A DNA stretch of 64,000 bases from Hydrogenovibrio sp. 3SP14C1 (lineage in GTDB: Bacteria; Pseudomonadota; Gammaproteobacteria; Thiomicrospirales; Thiomicrospiraceae). Each line of letters starts with the position of its first letter. The first letter of the stretch is position 1. The notes under the pieces are model-generated. The model did no database searches, was not told the origin of the DNA, and saw nothing but the letters and a program-made list of their open reading frames with translations. Below, one piece after another: positions 1 through 8,175 of this stretch. Position numbers and translations under genes: made by a program. Where the stretch lies: assembly GCF_029625905.1 (NCBI RefSeq), contig NZ_JARTLM010000005.1, positions 124,001 to 188,000 on the forward strand, in the 5' to 3' direction.

Positions 1-317
1 TCGAGCAGGCTCAATCAGAGTATCCCACTTTTGAGGCTTGGGCTGAATTTATGCGTGCTGCATTTGAGCGCATCCGCAAACGTTTGGGGGGCGAGCGTTA
101 CCAGAGAGTTTTATCAGAATTCGAGCTGGCCTGTACCACACAGCTTAACCAAAACACTTTCGATGGGCATGACGGTTGGATTCATATTCTGCTGAATGAG
201 TACTATGATCCGATGTACGATTATCAAATGCAGAAACATCAAAGCAAAATTGATTTCAGTGGCGAGTTTGATGCGGTACAAGACTTTCTGCGCCAACAGG
301 CTTTGTCGAAAAATTAG
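1..317 (+). CDS. mnmH: tRNA 2-selenouridine synthase, 3' end (partial)
   Basis: The reading frame is open from position 3 without a start, so only the C-terminal ~104 residues are present and the 5' end lies outside the window. The stretch HDGWIHILLNEYYDPMYDYQ is typical of the C-terminus of MnmH/SelU (YbbB), which exchanges sulfur for selenium at the wobble 2-thiouridine of tRNAs using selenophosphate. The N-terminal rhodanese domain with its catalytic Cys and the P-loop are not visible here. An ATG at 51 is internal, since the frame continues upstream with similar sequence. The stop codon is followed immediately by a CCAGGCCTGG palindrome. If correct, the organism should also carry selD. 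Confidence 0.88.
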   Translation, partial: EQAQSEYPTFEAWAEFMRAAFERIRKRLGGERYQRVLSEFELACTTQLNQNTFDGHDGWIHILLNEYYDPMYDYQMQKHQSKIDFSGEFDAVQDFLRQQALSKN

Positions 318-327
318 CCAGGCCTGG
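318..327. repeat. CCAGGCCTGG palindrome, copy 1
   Basis: Exact copy directly after the mnmH stop codon. It is flanked by AAAAATTAG on the left and TTGTTTTT on the right, so it can fold as a short hairpin with a GGCC loop and a T-tract, like an intrinsic terminator. Confidence 0.85.
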
Positions 328-453
328 TTGTTTTTAAACGTAAAAGTTATTTTTCTAAAGACGAACGCTACCCCTTGCTTTAGAATGTTTGAAACCAATT
401 TGCCCGAGTATTCGCTGGGAAAAGAATTTTAAGTCTTAATGTAGGAGTTTGTT

Positions 454-753
454 GTGGTCGAAAGTTATGAAGATTTACATCAATTGGTGTCATCGGAAAT
501 TGAAAGTTATTTAGCGCAGCATGATGATGCTTCAATCACGTTTGAGGTAGCCGATAATAATTCTTGCTCGATGAGTAACAAAGCAAACAATAATAAGTTT
601 GTTTTTATGTTCGCCCGATTTGGTGATGAATATAAAGTGGGGTTTGCCTTTTATGAAGGGTTCGACCCAAACCCATGCTGGATTGACGATGTCAGCAATG
701 ATGGGTTTGATAAAAATTTTATGCAAACCTTAATTTCCGAGCATTTAGTTTAA
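454..753 (+). CDS. Conserved-looking small protein of unknown function
   Basis: A 99-residue acidic soluble protein starting at a GTG, chosen because TAGGAG lies 7 bp upstream at 442-447. It has no signal peptide or membrane segment. Aromatic and glycine positions such as FARFGDEYKVGFAFYEGFDP suggest a compact folded domain rather than a spurious frame. I do not recognise the family. It stands alone between mnmH and the ParA gene and is followed by a hairpin containing a CCAGGCCTGG copy. Confidence 0.6.
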   Translation: MVESYEDLHQLVSSEIESYLAQHDDASITFEVADNNSCSMSNKANNNKFVFMFARFGDEYKVGFAFYEGFDPNPCWIDDVSNDGFDKNFMQTLISEHLV

Positions 754-909
754 TCTAATTGAATTGTCGCAATATTTAATCAAATTACATCAATAGGGCA
801 TTGTTTCAAGGCATAGAAACCTTGCCTAAGTTTTTCAATAATCAATCGTATATTTGAATGGAAAAACTCTATTCCTTCCTTCTTACTCTGTAATACTTAA
901 AGCTATCTA

Positions 910-949
910 AAAACGGCCAGGCCTGGTTAATTTGGTGACCAGTCGTTTT
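910..949 (+). terminator. Probable terminator downstream of the 454-753 gene
   Basis: AAAACG (910-915) pairs with CGTTTT (944-949), and an inner CTGGT/ACCAG pairing closes a smaller loop. The left arm contains a CCAGGCCTGG copy. The T-tract is short. Confidence 0.5.
917..926. repeat. CCAGGCCTGG palindrome, copy 2
   Basis: Exact copy in the intergenic region between the 454-753 gene and the ParA gene, inside the left arm of a larger inverted repeat. Confidence 0.85.
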
Positions 950-961
950 GAATAACAAAAT

Positions 962-985
962 CCCCCTATGCGGGGCTTTAATTTT
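962..985 (+). terminator. GC hairpin just upstream of the ParA gene
   Basis: CCCC, a short loop (CTATGC) and GGGG, followed by CTTTAATTTT. It has terminator form but ends only about 12 bp before the ParA start, so it is either a terminator for upstream transcription or a hairpin in the ParA leader. Confidence 0.5.
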
Positions 986-996
986 ATGGAAGCTTT

Positions 997-1629
997 ATGT
1001 CGGCACGAATTTTCTCTATTGCCAATCAAAAGGGTGGTACTGGTAAAACCACTGTTAGTATGAATTTTGCCGCAGGCTTAATTAATCGGGGGCGTGTGTT
1101 GGTCATTGATGCGGACCCCCAGGGGTCGGCTAGCCAATGGTGCAGTTTGTCTTCAGAGGATAAACCGTTTCCGGTCTCGGTCATTTCAGTGGGCGGGCAT
1201 TTGGCGCGCGAAGTTGAACGCTTTGCTAAGGATTATGATTTTATCGTGATTGATTGCCCACCAACGTTAGAAACGGGGGTGATGCAATCTGCCTTGCAGG
1301 TATCGGAAGCGGTGTTGATTCCGGTTCTACCGTCTCCGGTGGATTTATGGGCGAGTATTCGCATTGCCGAAGCCGTTGAGCATGCCAAGCTCCGAAACCG
1401 TCAGTTGAATTCTTATATCGTGGTTAATCAGCTGGAACCGCGCAGTGCTTTGTCGACCGCAATGAAAGAAGCTTTGGAAGAGTTTGATATTCCTGCGTTA
1501 CAAAACGGTGTTCGCCGTCGTGCGGTGTATCGTAATGCGGCTGTCGATGGGGTGAGTGTTTATTGTATGGGGAAACGCGGCGAAGTGGCCGCGAAAGAAA
1601 TCGATGATATTATTGAGGAGGTCTTATGA
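997..1629 (+). CDS. ParA/MinD-family partitioning ATPase (McdA-like candidate)
   Basis: A 210-residue ParA-type ATPase. The deviant Walker A motif KGGTGKTT with its signature first lysine is at residues 11-18, a switch I-like DADPQGSAS is near residue 39, and Walker B (FIVIDCPP) near residue 84. The length fits single-domain ParA/VirC1/McdA ATPases that use nonspecific DNA as a track to position plasmids, carboxysomes or protein clusters. No N-terminal helix-turn-helix is present. It is not next to a recognisable parB or parS. The next gene overlaps it by ATGA and encodes a basic disordered protein, the usual arrangement for a ParA with its cargo adaptor. The cargo is unknown. Confidence 0.82.
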   Translation: MSARIFSIANQKGGTGKTTVSMNFAAGLINRGRVLVIDADPQGSASQWCSLSSEDKPFPVSVISVGGHLAREVERFAKDYDFIVIDCPPTLETGVMQSALQVSEAVLIPVLPSPVDLWASIRIAEAVEHAKLRNRQLNSYIVVNQLEPRSALSTAMKEALEEFDIPALQNGVRRRAVYRNAAVDGVSVYCMGKRGEVAAKEIDDIIEEVL

Positions 1630-1835
1630 CAACGACGAAAAACAGCGCCACAACGGCTTCTAAATTAGCCAGTAGTGTACGACGAGCAAAAACCACACAA
1701 ACGGATGAAGAAGTTTCGGAAACGAAAGCCACTTCAGCGGCAAAAAAAACACCTGCAAAAAAGCCTGCCGCAAAACCATCTGAAAAAACAGAGTCTATTC
1801 AGCCGATGCGATCAAACCGAGTTTGGCCGGATTAA
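1626..1835 (+). CDS. Small basic disordered protein, putative adaptor of the ParA ATPase
   Basis: 69 residues, overlapping the ParA stop by ATGA with a strong GAGGAGG ribosome binding site at 1617-1623. The sequence is low-complexity and rich in Lys, Ala, Thr and Ser, with AAKKTPAKKPAAKP in the middle, and ends in RVWPD. The tight coupling and basic, disordered composition suggest it stimulates or tethers the ParA ATPase. Proteobacterial McdB proteins, partners of McdA in carboxysome positioning, are described as small, disordered and carrying a Trp very near the C-terminus; Trp is third from last here. That similarity is suggestive only. A hairpin terminator follows. Confidence 0.7.
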   Translation: MTTTKNSATTASKLASSVRRAKTTQTDEEVSETKATSAAKKTPAKKPAAKPSEKTESIQPMRSNRVWPD

Positions 1836-1868
1836 TTTTTCTTTCTCAGTTTAAATAACAACTGATAC

Positions 1869-1910
1869 AAAACCGCCGAGCCTAAGGTGTATTAGGGGAG
1901 GTGGTTTTAT
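1869..1910 (+). terminator. Terminator of the ParA operon
   Basis: AAAACCGCC (1869-1877) pairs with GGTGGTTTT (1900-1908), with an inner CCTAA/TTAGG stem (1881-1885 with 1892-1896). A-rich 5' arm and T-rich 3' arm. Confidence 0.7.
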
Positions 1911-2081
1911 CCCTATCTTCTTTATTTCTAATTATTTTAAATCCACTTGAGTTTGTCTTGCACGCGATTTTGATTATCTAGGAAGTCAGAGTTTGACCTG
2001 AATGGTTCGCGTTGTATTAAAATATCTGCCTGTATTGTTCAATTCACTTCATCATTAATTTATTAAGGCAGTTATCACATT

Positions 2082-3164
2082 ATGCTCAAGCACACATCTT
2101 CCGAAAACTTACTAGAAAATGTTGAATCCATATTACCCATTATCAAACAAGGTGCCGAAGCTTCTGAGCAATCAGGAAGATTACAGGAAGATGTATTAGA
2201 TGCACTTTTTGAGCAACGATTGTTTCGGTTGTTCATCTCAGAAAAGTATCAAGGTGAGACAACCGATTTGCCTACGGCTTTAAAAGTGTTTGAAAAGGTT
2301 GCTTCGGCGGATGGTGCGACCGGTTGGCTGGTGATGATTGGCGCAGGTGGCGGATTGTTTTCCGGGTTTCTTGAGGAAAAAGCGGCGCGTGATATTTTTT
2401 TACCGGAGCGTGCTGCAATTGCCGGCTCCGGTATGCCTAGCGGAGAAGCAAAAGCCATAACAGATGGGTTTGAGGTTTCGGGGCGATGGGGCTATGCCAG
2501 TGGTTCTGATTACGCCACTTGGTTCACCGCCAACTGTAAGGTGGTGGGCAAGGAAGATGAAATTGTGTCGATCGCCGTTCCGGCTGATAAGGTTATACAG
2601 CATCAGACTTGGGATGTGTTTGGTATGAAAGCCACTGGCAGTCATGATTTCAGTATCGACTCGGTCACAGTGCCAAAAACATATACATTTTCATTGTTTG
2701 AGAAGCCTTTATTGGATGACCCGATTTTCTTTTGCCCATTAGAAACCTTGGCCAGTTTGACGTTTGCCAGTGTTGCCATCGGTATTACCCAACATGCGGT
2801 TGATGAATTCATTGCATTTGCCAAGCAGAAACAGATCAGTGAAACTCAGTCTTTGATGAATGTTGAAGATATTAAACAACGGTGTGATCAAACAGAGCAG
2901 TTGCTTCATGATAGCCGTAAACGACTGTATCAGCAAAGTGAGCAGGTTTGGCAAGCAGCAGAGAAAAAGCGGCATCCTTCTGATGCATTACGCGAGACAA
3001 TCACAGAAGAGGCCATCGAAATGGTTCAGAGTTGCGTTAAAAGGGTGGATGCACTCAAAGTTCACTCGGGCATGATGGCGGTGTTTACGACCTCGCCATT
3101 CGGACGAGCCTGGCGCGATTTACACACGCTAAGTCAGCACGTCATTCTCACGCCTAAATTGTGA
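2082..3164 (+). CDS. Acyl-CoA dehydrogenase-family flavoprotein (HsaA/DszC-like)
   Basis: 360 residues with the acyl-CoA dehydrogenase fold: a helical N-terminal domain (about 1-110), a middle beta-domain (about 112-210, with SGRWGYASGSDYATWF and GMKATGSHDFSI) and a C-terminal four-helix bundle. The motif SGRWGYASG and the WDVFGMKATGSHD pattern match the flavin-dependent monooxygenase branch (HsaA, DszC, pigment-type hydroxylases) better than fatty-acid dehydrogenases, which carry a catalytic Glu near the C-terminus that I do not see. The substrate cannot be read from the sequence. No flavin reductase gene is adjacent. It is monocistronic with its own terminator. Confidence 0.75.
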   Translation: MLKHTSSENLLENVESILPIIKQGAEASEQSGRLQEDVLDALFEQRLFRLFISEKYQGETTDLPTALKVFEKVASADGATGWLVMIGAGGGLFSGFLEEKAARDIFLPERAAIAGSGMPSGEAKAITDGFEVSGRWGYASGSDYATWFTANCKVVGKEDEIVSIAVPADKVIQHQTWDVFGMKATGSHDFSIDSVTVPKTYTFSLFEKPLLDDPIFFCPLETLASLTFASVAIGITQHAVDEFIAFAKQKQISETQSLMNVEDIKQRCDQTEQLLHDSRKRLYQQSEQVWQAAEKKRHPSDALRETITEEAIEMVQSCVKRVDALKVHSGMMAVFTTSPFGRAWRDLHTLSQHVILTPKL

Positions 3165-3245
3165 TGTCACCTGAATAGAATACAAAAGCAATTGATTGCC
3201 GATTGAATGAAAATTGAATGTGCTTGTTAAGCCTTAAAATGCCCG

Positions 3246-3266
3246 CCCGCTTTATGCGGGTTTTTT
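3246..3266 (+). terminator. Terminator of the flavoprotein gene
   Basis: CCCGC (3246-3250), loop TTTAT, GCGGG (3256-3260), then six T. Classic intrinsic terminator. Confidence 0.85.
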
Positions 3267-3462
3267 ATGCCTTAATTCTGAGAAAAAATTCATTTTTACG
3301 TTTTAAATTAATGATTTATTTAAATTAAAACATTGTGTTATATCAATAACAATACTAATATCTACTTAGTGTGTTTGTTTAAAAAATAACACATACAGAG
3401 TCCATCTGAAATGATCTGTAATTGATAAAACAGGATGAATAGTTAGTTCACGTGAGGAGAAT

Positions 3463-3657
3463 ATGATGAAAATTTTAGGGATTGTTTTAATGGTTATTGG
3501 GATTGGTCTTGGATTCTGGGGATTTCAATTATCCGGTTCTGTCGGTTCAGAAATATCACAAGCGGTCACGGGGGCGGAGACAGATAAGATTATGACCCTT
3601 TACATAGGCGGCGCAATCAGTTTTGTGGTTGGCATATATCTTTTCATCAAAAAATAA
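3463..3657 (+). CDS. DUF3185-family small membrane protein
   Basis: 64 residues with two hydrophobic segments (about 4-21 and 45-62) separated by a polar linker containing TGAETDKIM. This layout matches DUF3185 proteins, whose function is unknown. The ATG is preceded by GTGAGGAGA, a good ribosome binding site. It is the first of three small inner-membrane genes on the same strand (next gene 12 bp away), probably co-transcribed and possibly stress-related like its neighbour. Confidence 0.75.
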   Translation: MMKILGIVLMVIGIGLGFWGFQLSGSVGSEISQAVTGAETDKIMTLYIGGAISFVVGIYLFIKK

Positions 3658-3669
3658 GCGGGAGGCAAT

Positions 3670-3921
3670 ATGGACATCATTAGTTTAATTATTTTTTTAG
3701 CCGTGGGCGCTTTAGTCGGTTGGCTTGCGGGCACTATTATGAAAGGAAGCGGATTTGGCATCATTGGTAATATTGTAGTCGGTATTATTGGTGCGGTATT
3801 GGGTGGCGTCATATTCGGTTTGTTCGGTATCACTACCGGCGGGGTGTTAGGGGGCATTGTTATGGCCGTGATTGGTGCGGTTATTTTGTTATATGTCCTC
3901 AGTCTTGTTAATAAGGCCTAA
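3670..3921 (+). CDS. GlsB/YeaQ/YmgE-family stress-response membrane protein
   Basis: 83 residues, almost entirely hydrophobic and glycine-rich, with three predicted helices. GALVGWLAGTIMKGSGFGIIGNIVVGIIGAVLGG is the signature region of the transglycosylase-associated family. E. coli members are induced by stress and RpoS; the molecular role is unclear. GGGAGG lies just upstream of the ATG. It forms a short operon with the DUF3185 gene. Confidence 0.88.
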   Translation: MDIISLIIFLAVGALVGWLAGTIMKGSGFGIIGNIVVGIIGAVLGGVIFGLFGITTGGVLGGIVMAVIGAVILLYVLSLVNKA

Positions 3922-3971
3922 CTTCATATCAACAGGTACTATTTGCACATTAATCTTGTATAGGAGTGAAG

Positions 3972-4427
3972 ATGCTTGGAAAAAAAATCTCTGATCGGGT
4001 GGCACGCTTTGTTTACGCTCTTATCAGTTTAAGTCTTGGTATTATCAGTATTACCATGATGATGGTTGCCTTATGGGATATTTGGGTTTCTGTACACGAA
4101 AAAGAACTTCTTGTGAAAGCCCTGCTGGATGCAATTGGTTTGATTGTGATTGGCATGGCTGTCTTTGATGTTGCCAAGTTTTTATTGGAGGAAGAAGTCT
4201 TTCGCAGTACTGTTGCTAAGTCTCCTGAAAAACAAAGAGGCACCTTATTGAAGTTCCTCGTTATCATCGCCATCGCTGTCTGTTTGGAAGCACTGGTGTT
4301 TATATTTGATGCTGGGAAAAAAGATATTAGCAATCTAATCTATCCAACGTTCCTGTTAATCGCTGGAGTTGTGGTTGTGGTCGGCTTGGGTGTGTACCAT
4401 AAGCTGACTCAAGTTGATGCTAAATAG
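3972..4427 (+). CDS. Four-helix integral membrane protein, unknown function
   Basis: About 151 residues with four predicted membrane helices (roughly 12-35, 50-70, 92-112 and 122-143). The start at ATG 3972 is preferred over a GTG at 3966 because TAGGAG at 3961-3966 overlaps the GTG and is well spaced for the ATG. The arrangement resembles small membrane proteins such as the PsiE group, but I cannot assign it. It ends the small-membrane-protein cluster and is followed by a long hairpin. Confidence 0.65.
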   Translation: MLGKKISDRVARFVYALISLSLGIISITMMMVALWDIWVSVHEKELLVKALLDAIGLIVIGMAVFDVAKFLLEEEVFRSTVAKSPEKQRGTLLKFLVIIAIAVCLEALVFIFDAGKKDISNLIYPTFLLIAGVVVVVGLGVYHKLTQVDAK

Positions 4428-4493
4428 TCACTGTCTCCCTTTGTTAGGATGAAAGAGGGGGAAGGTGCAATAGTGTATTAATTTTGACTTAGC

Positions 4494-4559
4494 ATCCCCG
4501 TGCTCTTCTTTGAGTTTGATTGTTTATGATTTAACGGGAAGAGGGGCGTCGGGGATTTT
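4494..4559 (+). terminator. Long two-part hairpin in the 4428-4757 gap
   Basis: ATCCCCG (4494-4500) pairs with CGGGGAT (4550-4556), and CTCTTC (4503-4508) pairs with GAAGAG (4538-4543) inside it, leaving a loop of about 29 nt; TTTA follows. It probably ends the membrane-protein operon. The rest of this 330-bp gap is AT-rich with no gene seen. Confidence 0.5.
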
Positions 4560-4757
4560 AAATGATAATGAATGTTAACAAATTGATGCTATTATTCTTG
4601 TTGTAAAATTAATAGGGCTGTTGGCGATACTTTATGACTCAACGGTAACCGGTTGAAAATAAAATAAACACCTGCCTAAGAATAAATTAAAAAAGATAAA
4701 AAAATTATAACGATATGTTTTTTAAAGTATCTCAAATTCATTTCAAAGAAAATTTCT

Positions 4758-5660
4758 ATGATTAGTCTCGAACAAATGCCCGCCGTGCTTGATGCCTTGC
4801 CAGATCCGGCGTTTCTGTTTTCAAGAAGCGGTAAATATGTGGCCGTTTACGGGGGCCGTGACAGTCGTTATTACCATGATGGCAGTGGTCTTGTCGGGTT
4901 GTATATTGCTGATTTGATAGAAGCGGAAAAAGCGAATTGGTTTTTAGGAAAAATTGAAGAGGCTTTGCAATCTAAAAAACTGTTGATTGAAGAATATGAA
5001 CTCAGTAATAAGGATGTGAAAGGGTTGCCATATGAAGGGCCGCAAACCCCCATTTGGTTTGAAGGGCGTATTCAGGCACTGGATTTTCTTGTTGATGAAG
5101 AAGAAGTTGTTTTATGGGTTGCGAGTAATATTTCAGAACGACACGATTTGGAAAACAAATTGCGCGAATTGAGTGACACCGATCAGTTAACGGGCATTTT
5201 CAACCGAAGACGATTGGAGCATGACTTTCCCTTGCATTTTGAAGCCTTTAAGCGACATGCCACACCAACCGACATTTTAATGTTTGACCTTGATAATCTA
5301 AAGCAAGTCAACGACCGTTTTGGGCATCATGCCGGGGATGATGCTATTCTTGCTGTTACCCGAATCTGTCAGTCCCATTTAAGTAAAAAAGATATTACCT
5401 GTCGTTTTGGCGGGGATGAGTTCATTGTGATTTTAGCAGGAATTGAATTGGAAGAAGCCGTTCACCTGTCAGAAAAGCTGTCCGTCGAATTTAAACAGGG
5501 GCTTGAACCATTTTGTGTTGATAACATTAAAGTCAGCGTCAGTATGGGGGTGACAACCATCAAGCCAACAGATAATTCTTACCAAGAGACTTTGAGGCGT
5601 GTGGATCAAGCCTTATATACCGCCAAGAAAAATGGTAAAAACCAAGTCGTTATTGTATGA
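4758..5660 (+). CDS. PAS-GGDEF diguanylate cyclase
   Basis: 300 residues: an N-terminal PAS domain (about 1-130, with LPDPAFLFSRSGKYVAVYGG) and a GGDEF domain (about 138-298). The active site is intact: DTDQLTGIFNRR, FDLDNLKQVNDRFGHHAGD and RFGGDEF. It should make c-di-GMP from two GTP in the cytoplasm in response to a PAS-sensed signal; no membrane segment is seen. The inhibitory I-site (RxxD, five residues before GGDEF) reads SKKD, so feedback inhibition by that route is probably absent. It is monocistronic and faces the next gene convergently. Confidence 0.9.
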   Translation: MISLEQMPAVLDALPDPAFLFSRSGKYVAVYGGRDSRYYHDGSGLVGLYIADLIEAEKANWFLGKIEEALQSKKLLIEEYELSNKDVKGLPYEGPQTPIWFEGRIQALDFLVDEEEVVLWVASNISERHDLENKLRELSDTDQLTGIFNRRRLEHDFPLHFEAFKRHATPTDILMFDLDNLKQVNDRFGHHAGDDAILAVTRICQSHLSKKDITCRFGGDEFIVILAGIELEEAVHLSEKLSVEFKQGLEPFCVDNIKVSVSMGVTTIKPTDNSYQETLRRVDQALYTAKKNGKNQVVIV

Positions 5661-5718
5661 ATAGGAGTTTTTATAATATAAGTTATTGAATTTAAATTAT
5701 ATTTTTTTCTGTTTTAAA

Positions 5719-6327
5719 TCAAATTTTCCAAACCAAAAGTCGGTTGTTTTGTGGCATTTCAATATCTTCCAAAAAATTTAACCCCGCTTGTTCTGCCAGT
5801 TGGTTGCACCATTCAAACGCTTTAATGCCACTGTGTGGATTACGCTGTTTGAGCCAATCATCAAACCGTGCATTGCTTTCGCTGGTGTATTGCCCGTTGT
5901 AATTAAAAGGGCCATAAATCATAACAAGGCCATTGGCATTAAGCACTTGGCTTAAGTGTGCAAATAAGTCTTCAACATTACTTTTTGACATAATATGAAA
6001 GCTATTGGCACTAAAGAGGGCGTCGTAGCGAGTGGCAGGCCAATCATTTTCAGAGACATTCAAACAGAGAGGCGGTAGAACATTGTTTAAATCAGAATCG
6101 GCAATCCATTGTTTGATGCCTGCATGAGCGTCGGTTAAATCAGAGGTTTGCCACTTAATATGTGGCATTTGTTCTGCGAAATAAACGGCATGTTGCCCAG
6201 TGCCACTGGCTATTTCTAACACCGATGAGCGTTCTGTTAAAAAGCCTTGAATGGCTTGGAGGATGACAAATTTATTCTCTTCGCTGGATTGTGCATAAGG
6301 TTTGTTCGATATTTCATGTGGTAACAT
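5719..6327 (-). CDS. DUF938-family SAM-dependent methyltransferase
   Basis: 202 residues. The SAM-binding motif I is VLEIASGTGQHAVYFA (about 36-51), followed by WQTSDL and the family pattern ANSFHIMS. The length and the N-terminal PYAQSSEENK match DUF938 proteins, a methyltransferase-like family without a firmly known substrate. It is cytosolic. It converges with the diguanylate cyclase gene and shares a short AT-rich gap. Family assignment is firm, function unknown. Confidence 0.83.
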   Translation of the reverse strand: MLPHEISNKPYAQSSEENKFVILQAIQGFLTERSSVLEIASGTGQHAVYFAEQMPHIKWQTSDLTDAHAGIKQWIADSDLNNVLPPLCLNVSENDWPATRYDALFSANSFHIMSKSNVEDLFAHLSQVLNANGLVMIYGPFNYNGQYTSESNARFDDWLKQRNPHSGIKAFEWCNQLAEQAGLNFLEDIEMPQNNRLLVWKI

Positions 6328-6460
6328 AACAGGTGTCTTATTGATTGATTGGGTTTGATTATAACCAAAAATCGAGCGCTCTTTTACAGGCTTGGTTTTT
6401 CATCTATTGATGTGGTTTATGCTATCATTCTTTCTTTTTGAATAAATCGAGTATTGAATT

Positions 6461-7075
6461 ATGTCTTATACCACCACACCGGATATTGTAAGTTATGGTT
6501 TGGGTCGTCAGTTTGGTGACCAATTGGCGGCTGACCCGTTTGAAGGGTTGAATGCAGAAGCCATGGCGCAAGGATTAATGGATGCCTTGCAAGGAAAAGC
6601 CAGCCCGATTGCTGATGAGCAATTCAGAGAAGCATTTCAAGTAATCAATGACATGATGCAAGCTAAAGAAGCTGAGCGCGCTGAAGCAGCGGCAGCAGAA
6701 GGCGAAGCATTTTTGGCTGAAAATGCGAAAAAAGACAATATTATGGTGACGGAGTCAGGTCTGCAATATGAAATTCTGGTAGAAGGTAATGGCGACAAAC
6801 CCTCGGCAGAATCAGTTGTGTCGACGCATTACCACGGGACATTAGTTGATGGGTCAGTATTTGATAGCTCGGTTGAACGTGGTCAGCCTGCTGAATTCCC
6901 TGTAAACCGTGTGATTCCTGGATGGACAGAAGCTTTACAGATGATGCCAAAAGGGTCAAAGTGGCGTTTATACATTCCGCATGATTTAGCTTATGGGCCA
7001 CAAGGGTCTGGTGGCAAAATCGCACCTTATTCGGCATTGGTTTTCGATGTGGAATTGTTGGATATTCTTTCTTAA
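6461..7075 (+). CDS. fklB: FKBP-type peptidyl-prolyl isomerase FklB
   Basis: 204 residues, close to E. coli FklB in length. An N-terminal helical dimerisation domain (about 1-95) ends in a charged helix rich in Glu and Ala, followed by the FKBP domain (about 110-204) with VDGSVFDSS, FPVNRVIPGWTEAL and IPHDLAYG lining the active site. No signal peptide is present, so it acts in the cytoplasm, unlike periplasmic FkpA/Mip. It catalyses cis/trans isomerisation of X-Pro bonds during folding. A strong terminator follows. Confidence 0.92.
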   Translation: MSYTTTPDIVSYGLGRQFGDQLAADPFEGLNAEAMAQGLMDALQGKASPIADEQFREAFQVINDMMQAKEAERAEAAAAEGEAFLAENAKKDNIMVTESGLQYEILVEGNGDKPSAESVVSTHYHGTLVDGSVFDSSVERGQPAEFPVNRVIPGWTEALQMMPKGSKWRLYIPHDLAYGPQGSGGKIAPYSALVFDVELLDILS

Positions 7076-7096
7076 TCGAAAGTTTGATATCAATCT

Positions 7097-7125
7097 AAAA
7101 AAGCCCACATTTGTGGGCTTTTTTT
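7097..7125. terminator. Bidirectional terminator after fklB
   Basis: AAGCCCACA and TGTGGGCTT form the stem, with an A-run on the left and seven T on the right. It can serve both fklB and the minus-strand gene at 7169. Confidence 0.9.
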
Positions 7126-7168
7126 ATTTAGAGATAAAGCAAAGTCTTTAAAGCTGCTTAACGTTGTT

Positions 7169-7459
7169 TTAACGCGTTTGTCGTGTACTCTGCCAAATAT
7201 TCGTTACGGCTCGATTACTCCCTAATAATGCAACTACCAGACTCACAAACCCAATGCCACCAAAGAGAATGGCGGGAAAGAGTGCTGCCATGACGTCTGT
7301 GCGGAAACCAAAATAAGTGGACACGCCCGATAAAATAAAAAATAGAACGCCCATAATCAGCAGGATTTTTCGGTGTGAAGGCGTGTAGTTTTCTGGTTCT
7401 TCGCCTTTGTCGAAAATATTAAGAATGGGTGCTGCGAATTTGGTGAGAGTTTTTTTCAT
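7169..7459 (-). CDS. Small inner-membrane protein, unknown
   Basis: 96 residues with two hydrophobic segments (about 33-50 and 57-80) and basic ends; the N-terminus MKKTLTKFAAPILNIFDKGEE is soluble. I do not recognise the family. It converges with fklB across the shared terminator. Coding is supported by clean membrane topology and a normal ATG start. Confidence 0.6.
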   Translation of the reverse strand: MKKTLTKFAAPILNIFDKGEEPENYTPSHRKILLIMGVLFFILSGVSTYFGFRTDVMAALFPAILFGGIGFVSLVVALLGSNRAVTNIWQSTRQTR

Positions 7460-7732
7460 GAGTAATGGCTCTTAAATAATATCGGTATTTCCATTATAGG
7501 GATGTTTGAATTTGTTTGGGCGTTTCTTGCTAAATAGGATTTTTATTTGTCAGTAATTAGGCTGCCTAGGTTTGAAGGTGGTAATGTTGAAGGAGCTTTA
7601 ATAAGTCGTGCTTGGGTGCTTAACTTCAGGAAGGAATTAATGCAGGGGTCAATCACGGAAGATTTGGCCTGTTGTGGTCTTTTCTATGGTAAAGTTTTGC
7701 TATTATCTGAAGTTTTTAAAGGTGTGAGTGGT

Positions 7733-8161
7733 TTGCAAAAATTAAAAGCGATTTATTTATTGGTCTTGATAGGGTGGTTGTTTGTATTACCCGTATCAGC
7801 AGAAACGGATCAAGCGTTGAAAGGTGAGGCATTGCATGTGATGTTGGTGAAAACCGCATTGAAGTATGATTATTTTAATCAGCGTTGTCGCGGTGTGAGC
7901 GCGTCTCAAAAAGAAGCGAAAGTGAATCGATTGTTTATTGAGAAATATAATTTAACAATCAATAATTTTATCAAACAGTTCTTAACTCGTGATCCGAGGG
8001 AGACGGAAGCGGCGTTGAAAAAAGAACTCTATGCTGAAATCTATCAGTTTGGAGGGTGTCAGCAGGCACGAGAAAAAGGCTTGGAAGATAGTCTGAAAAA
8101 AGGTTTCCGAGAGCTATATCAAAAAACCGAATCCTCTCCCTGGTTCCCCATTCTAGAATAA
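7733..8161 (+). CDS. Exported protein of unknown function
   Basis: About 142 residues. A TTG at 7733 is taken as start because it gives a textbook signal peptide (hydrophobic core IYLLVLIGWLFVLPVSA, cleavage before ETDQ) and AAAGGTG lies 8 bp upstream. The frame is open back to 7547, and an ATG at 7640 with AGGAAGGA upstream is an alternative that would add about 31 residues before the signal sequence. The mature part is helical and charged, with two Cys that could form a disulfide (QRCRGV and FGGCQQ). It resembles small periplasmic proteins, but no family is recognised. Confidence 0.6.
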   Translation: MQKLKAIYLLVLIGWLFVLPVSAETDQALKGEALHVMLVKTALKYDYFNQRCRGVSASQKEAKVNRLFIEKYNLTINNFIKQFLTRDPRETEAALKKELYAEIYQFGGCQQAREKGLEDSLKKGFRELYQKTESSPWFPILE

Positions 8162-8175
8162 CGGTTATCTTATTG

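Noticed and set aside
997-1835. Chromosome partitioning parAB locus
   Set aside because: The second protein has no ParB features, parS sites are not seen, and the ATPase is short.
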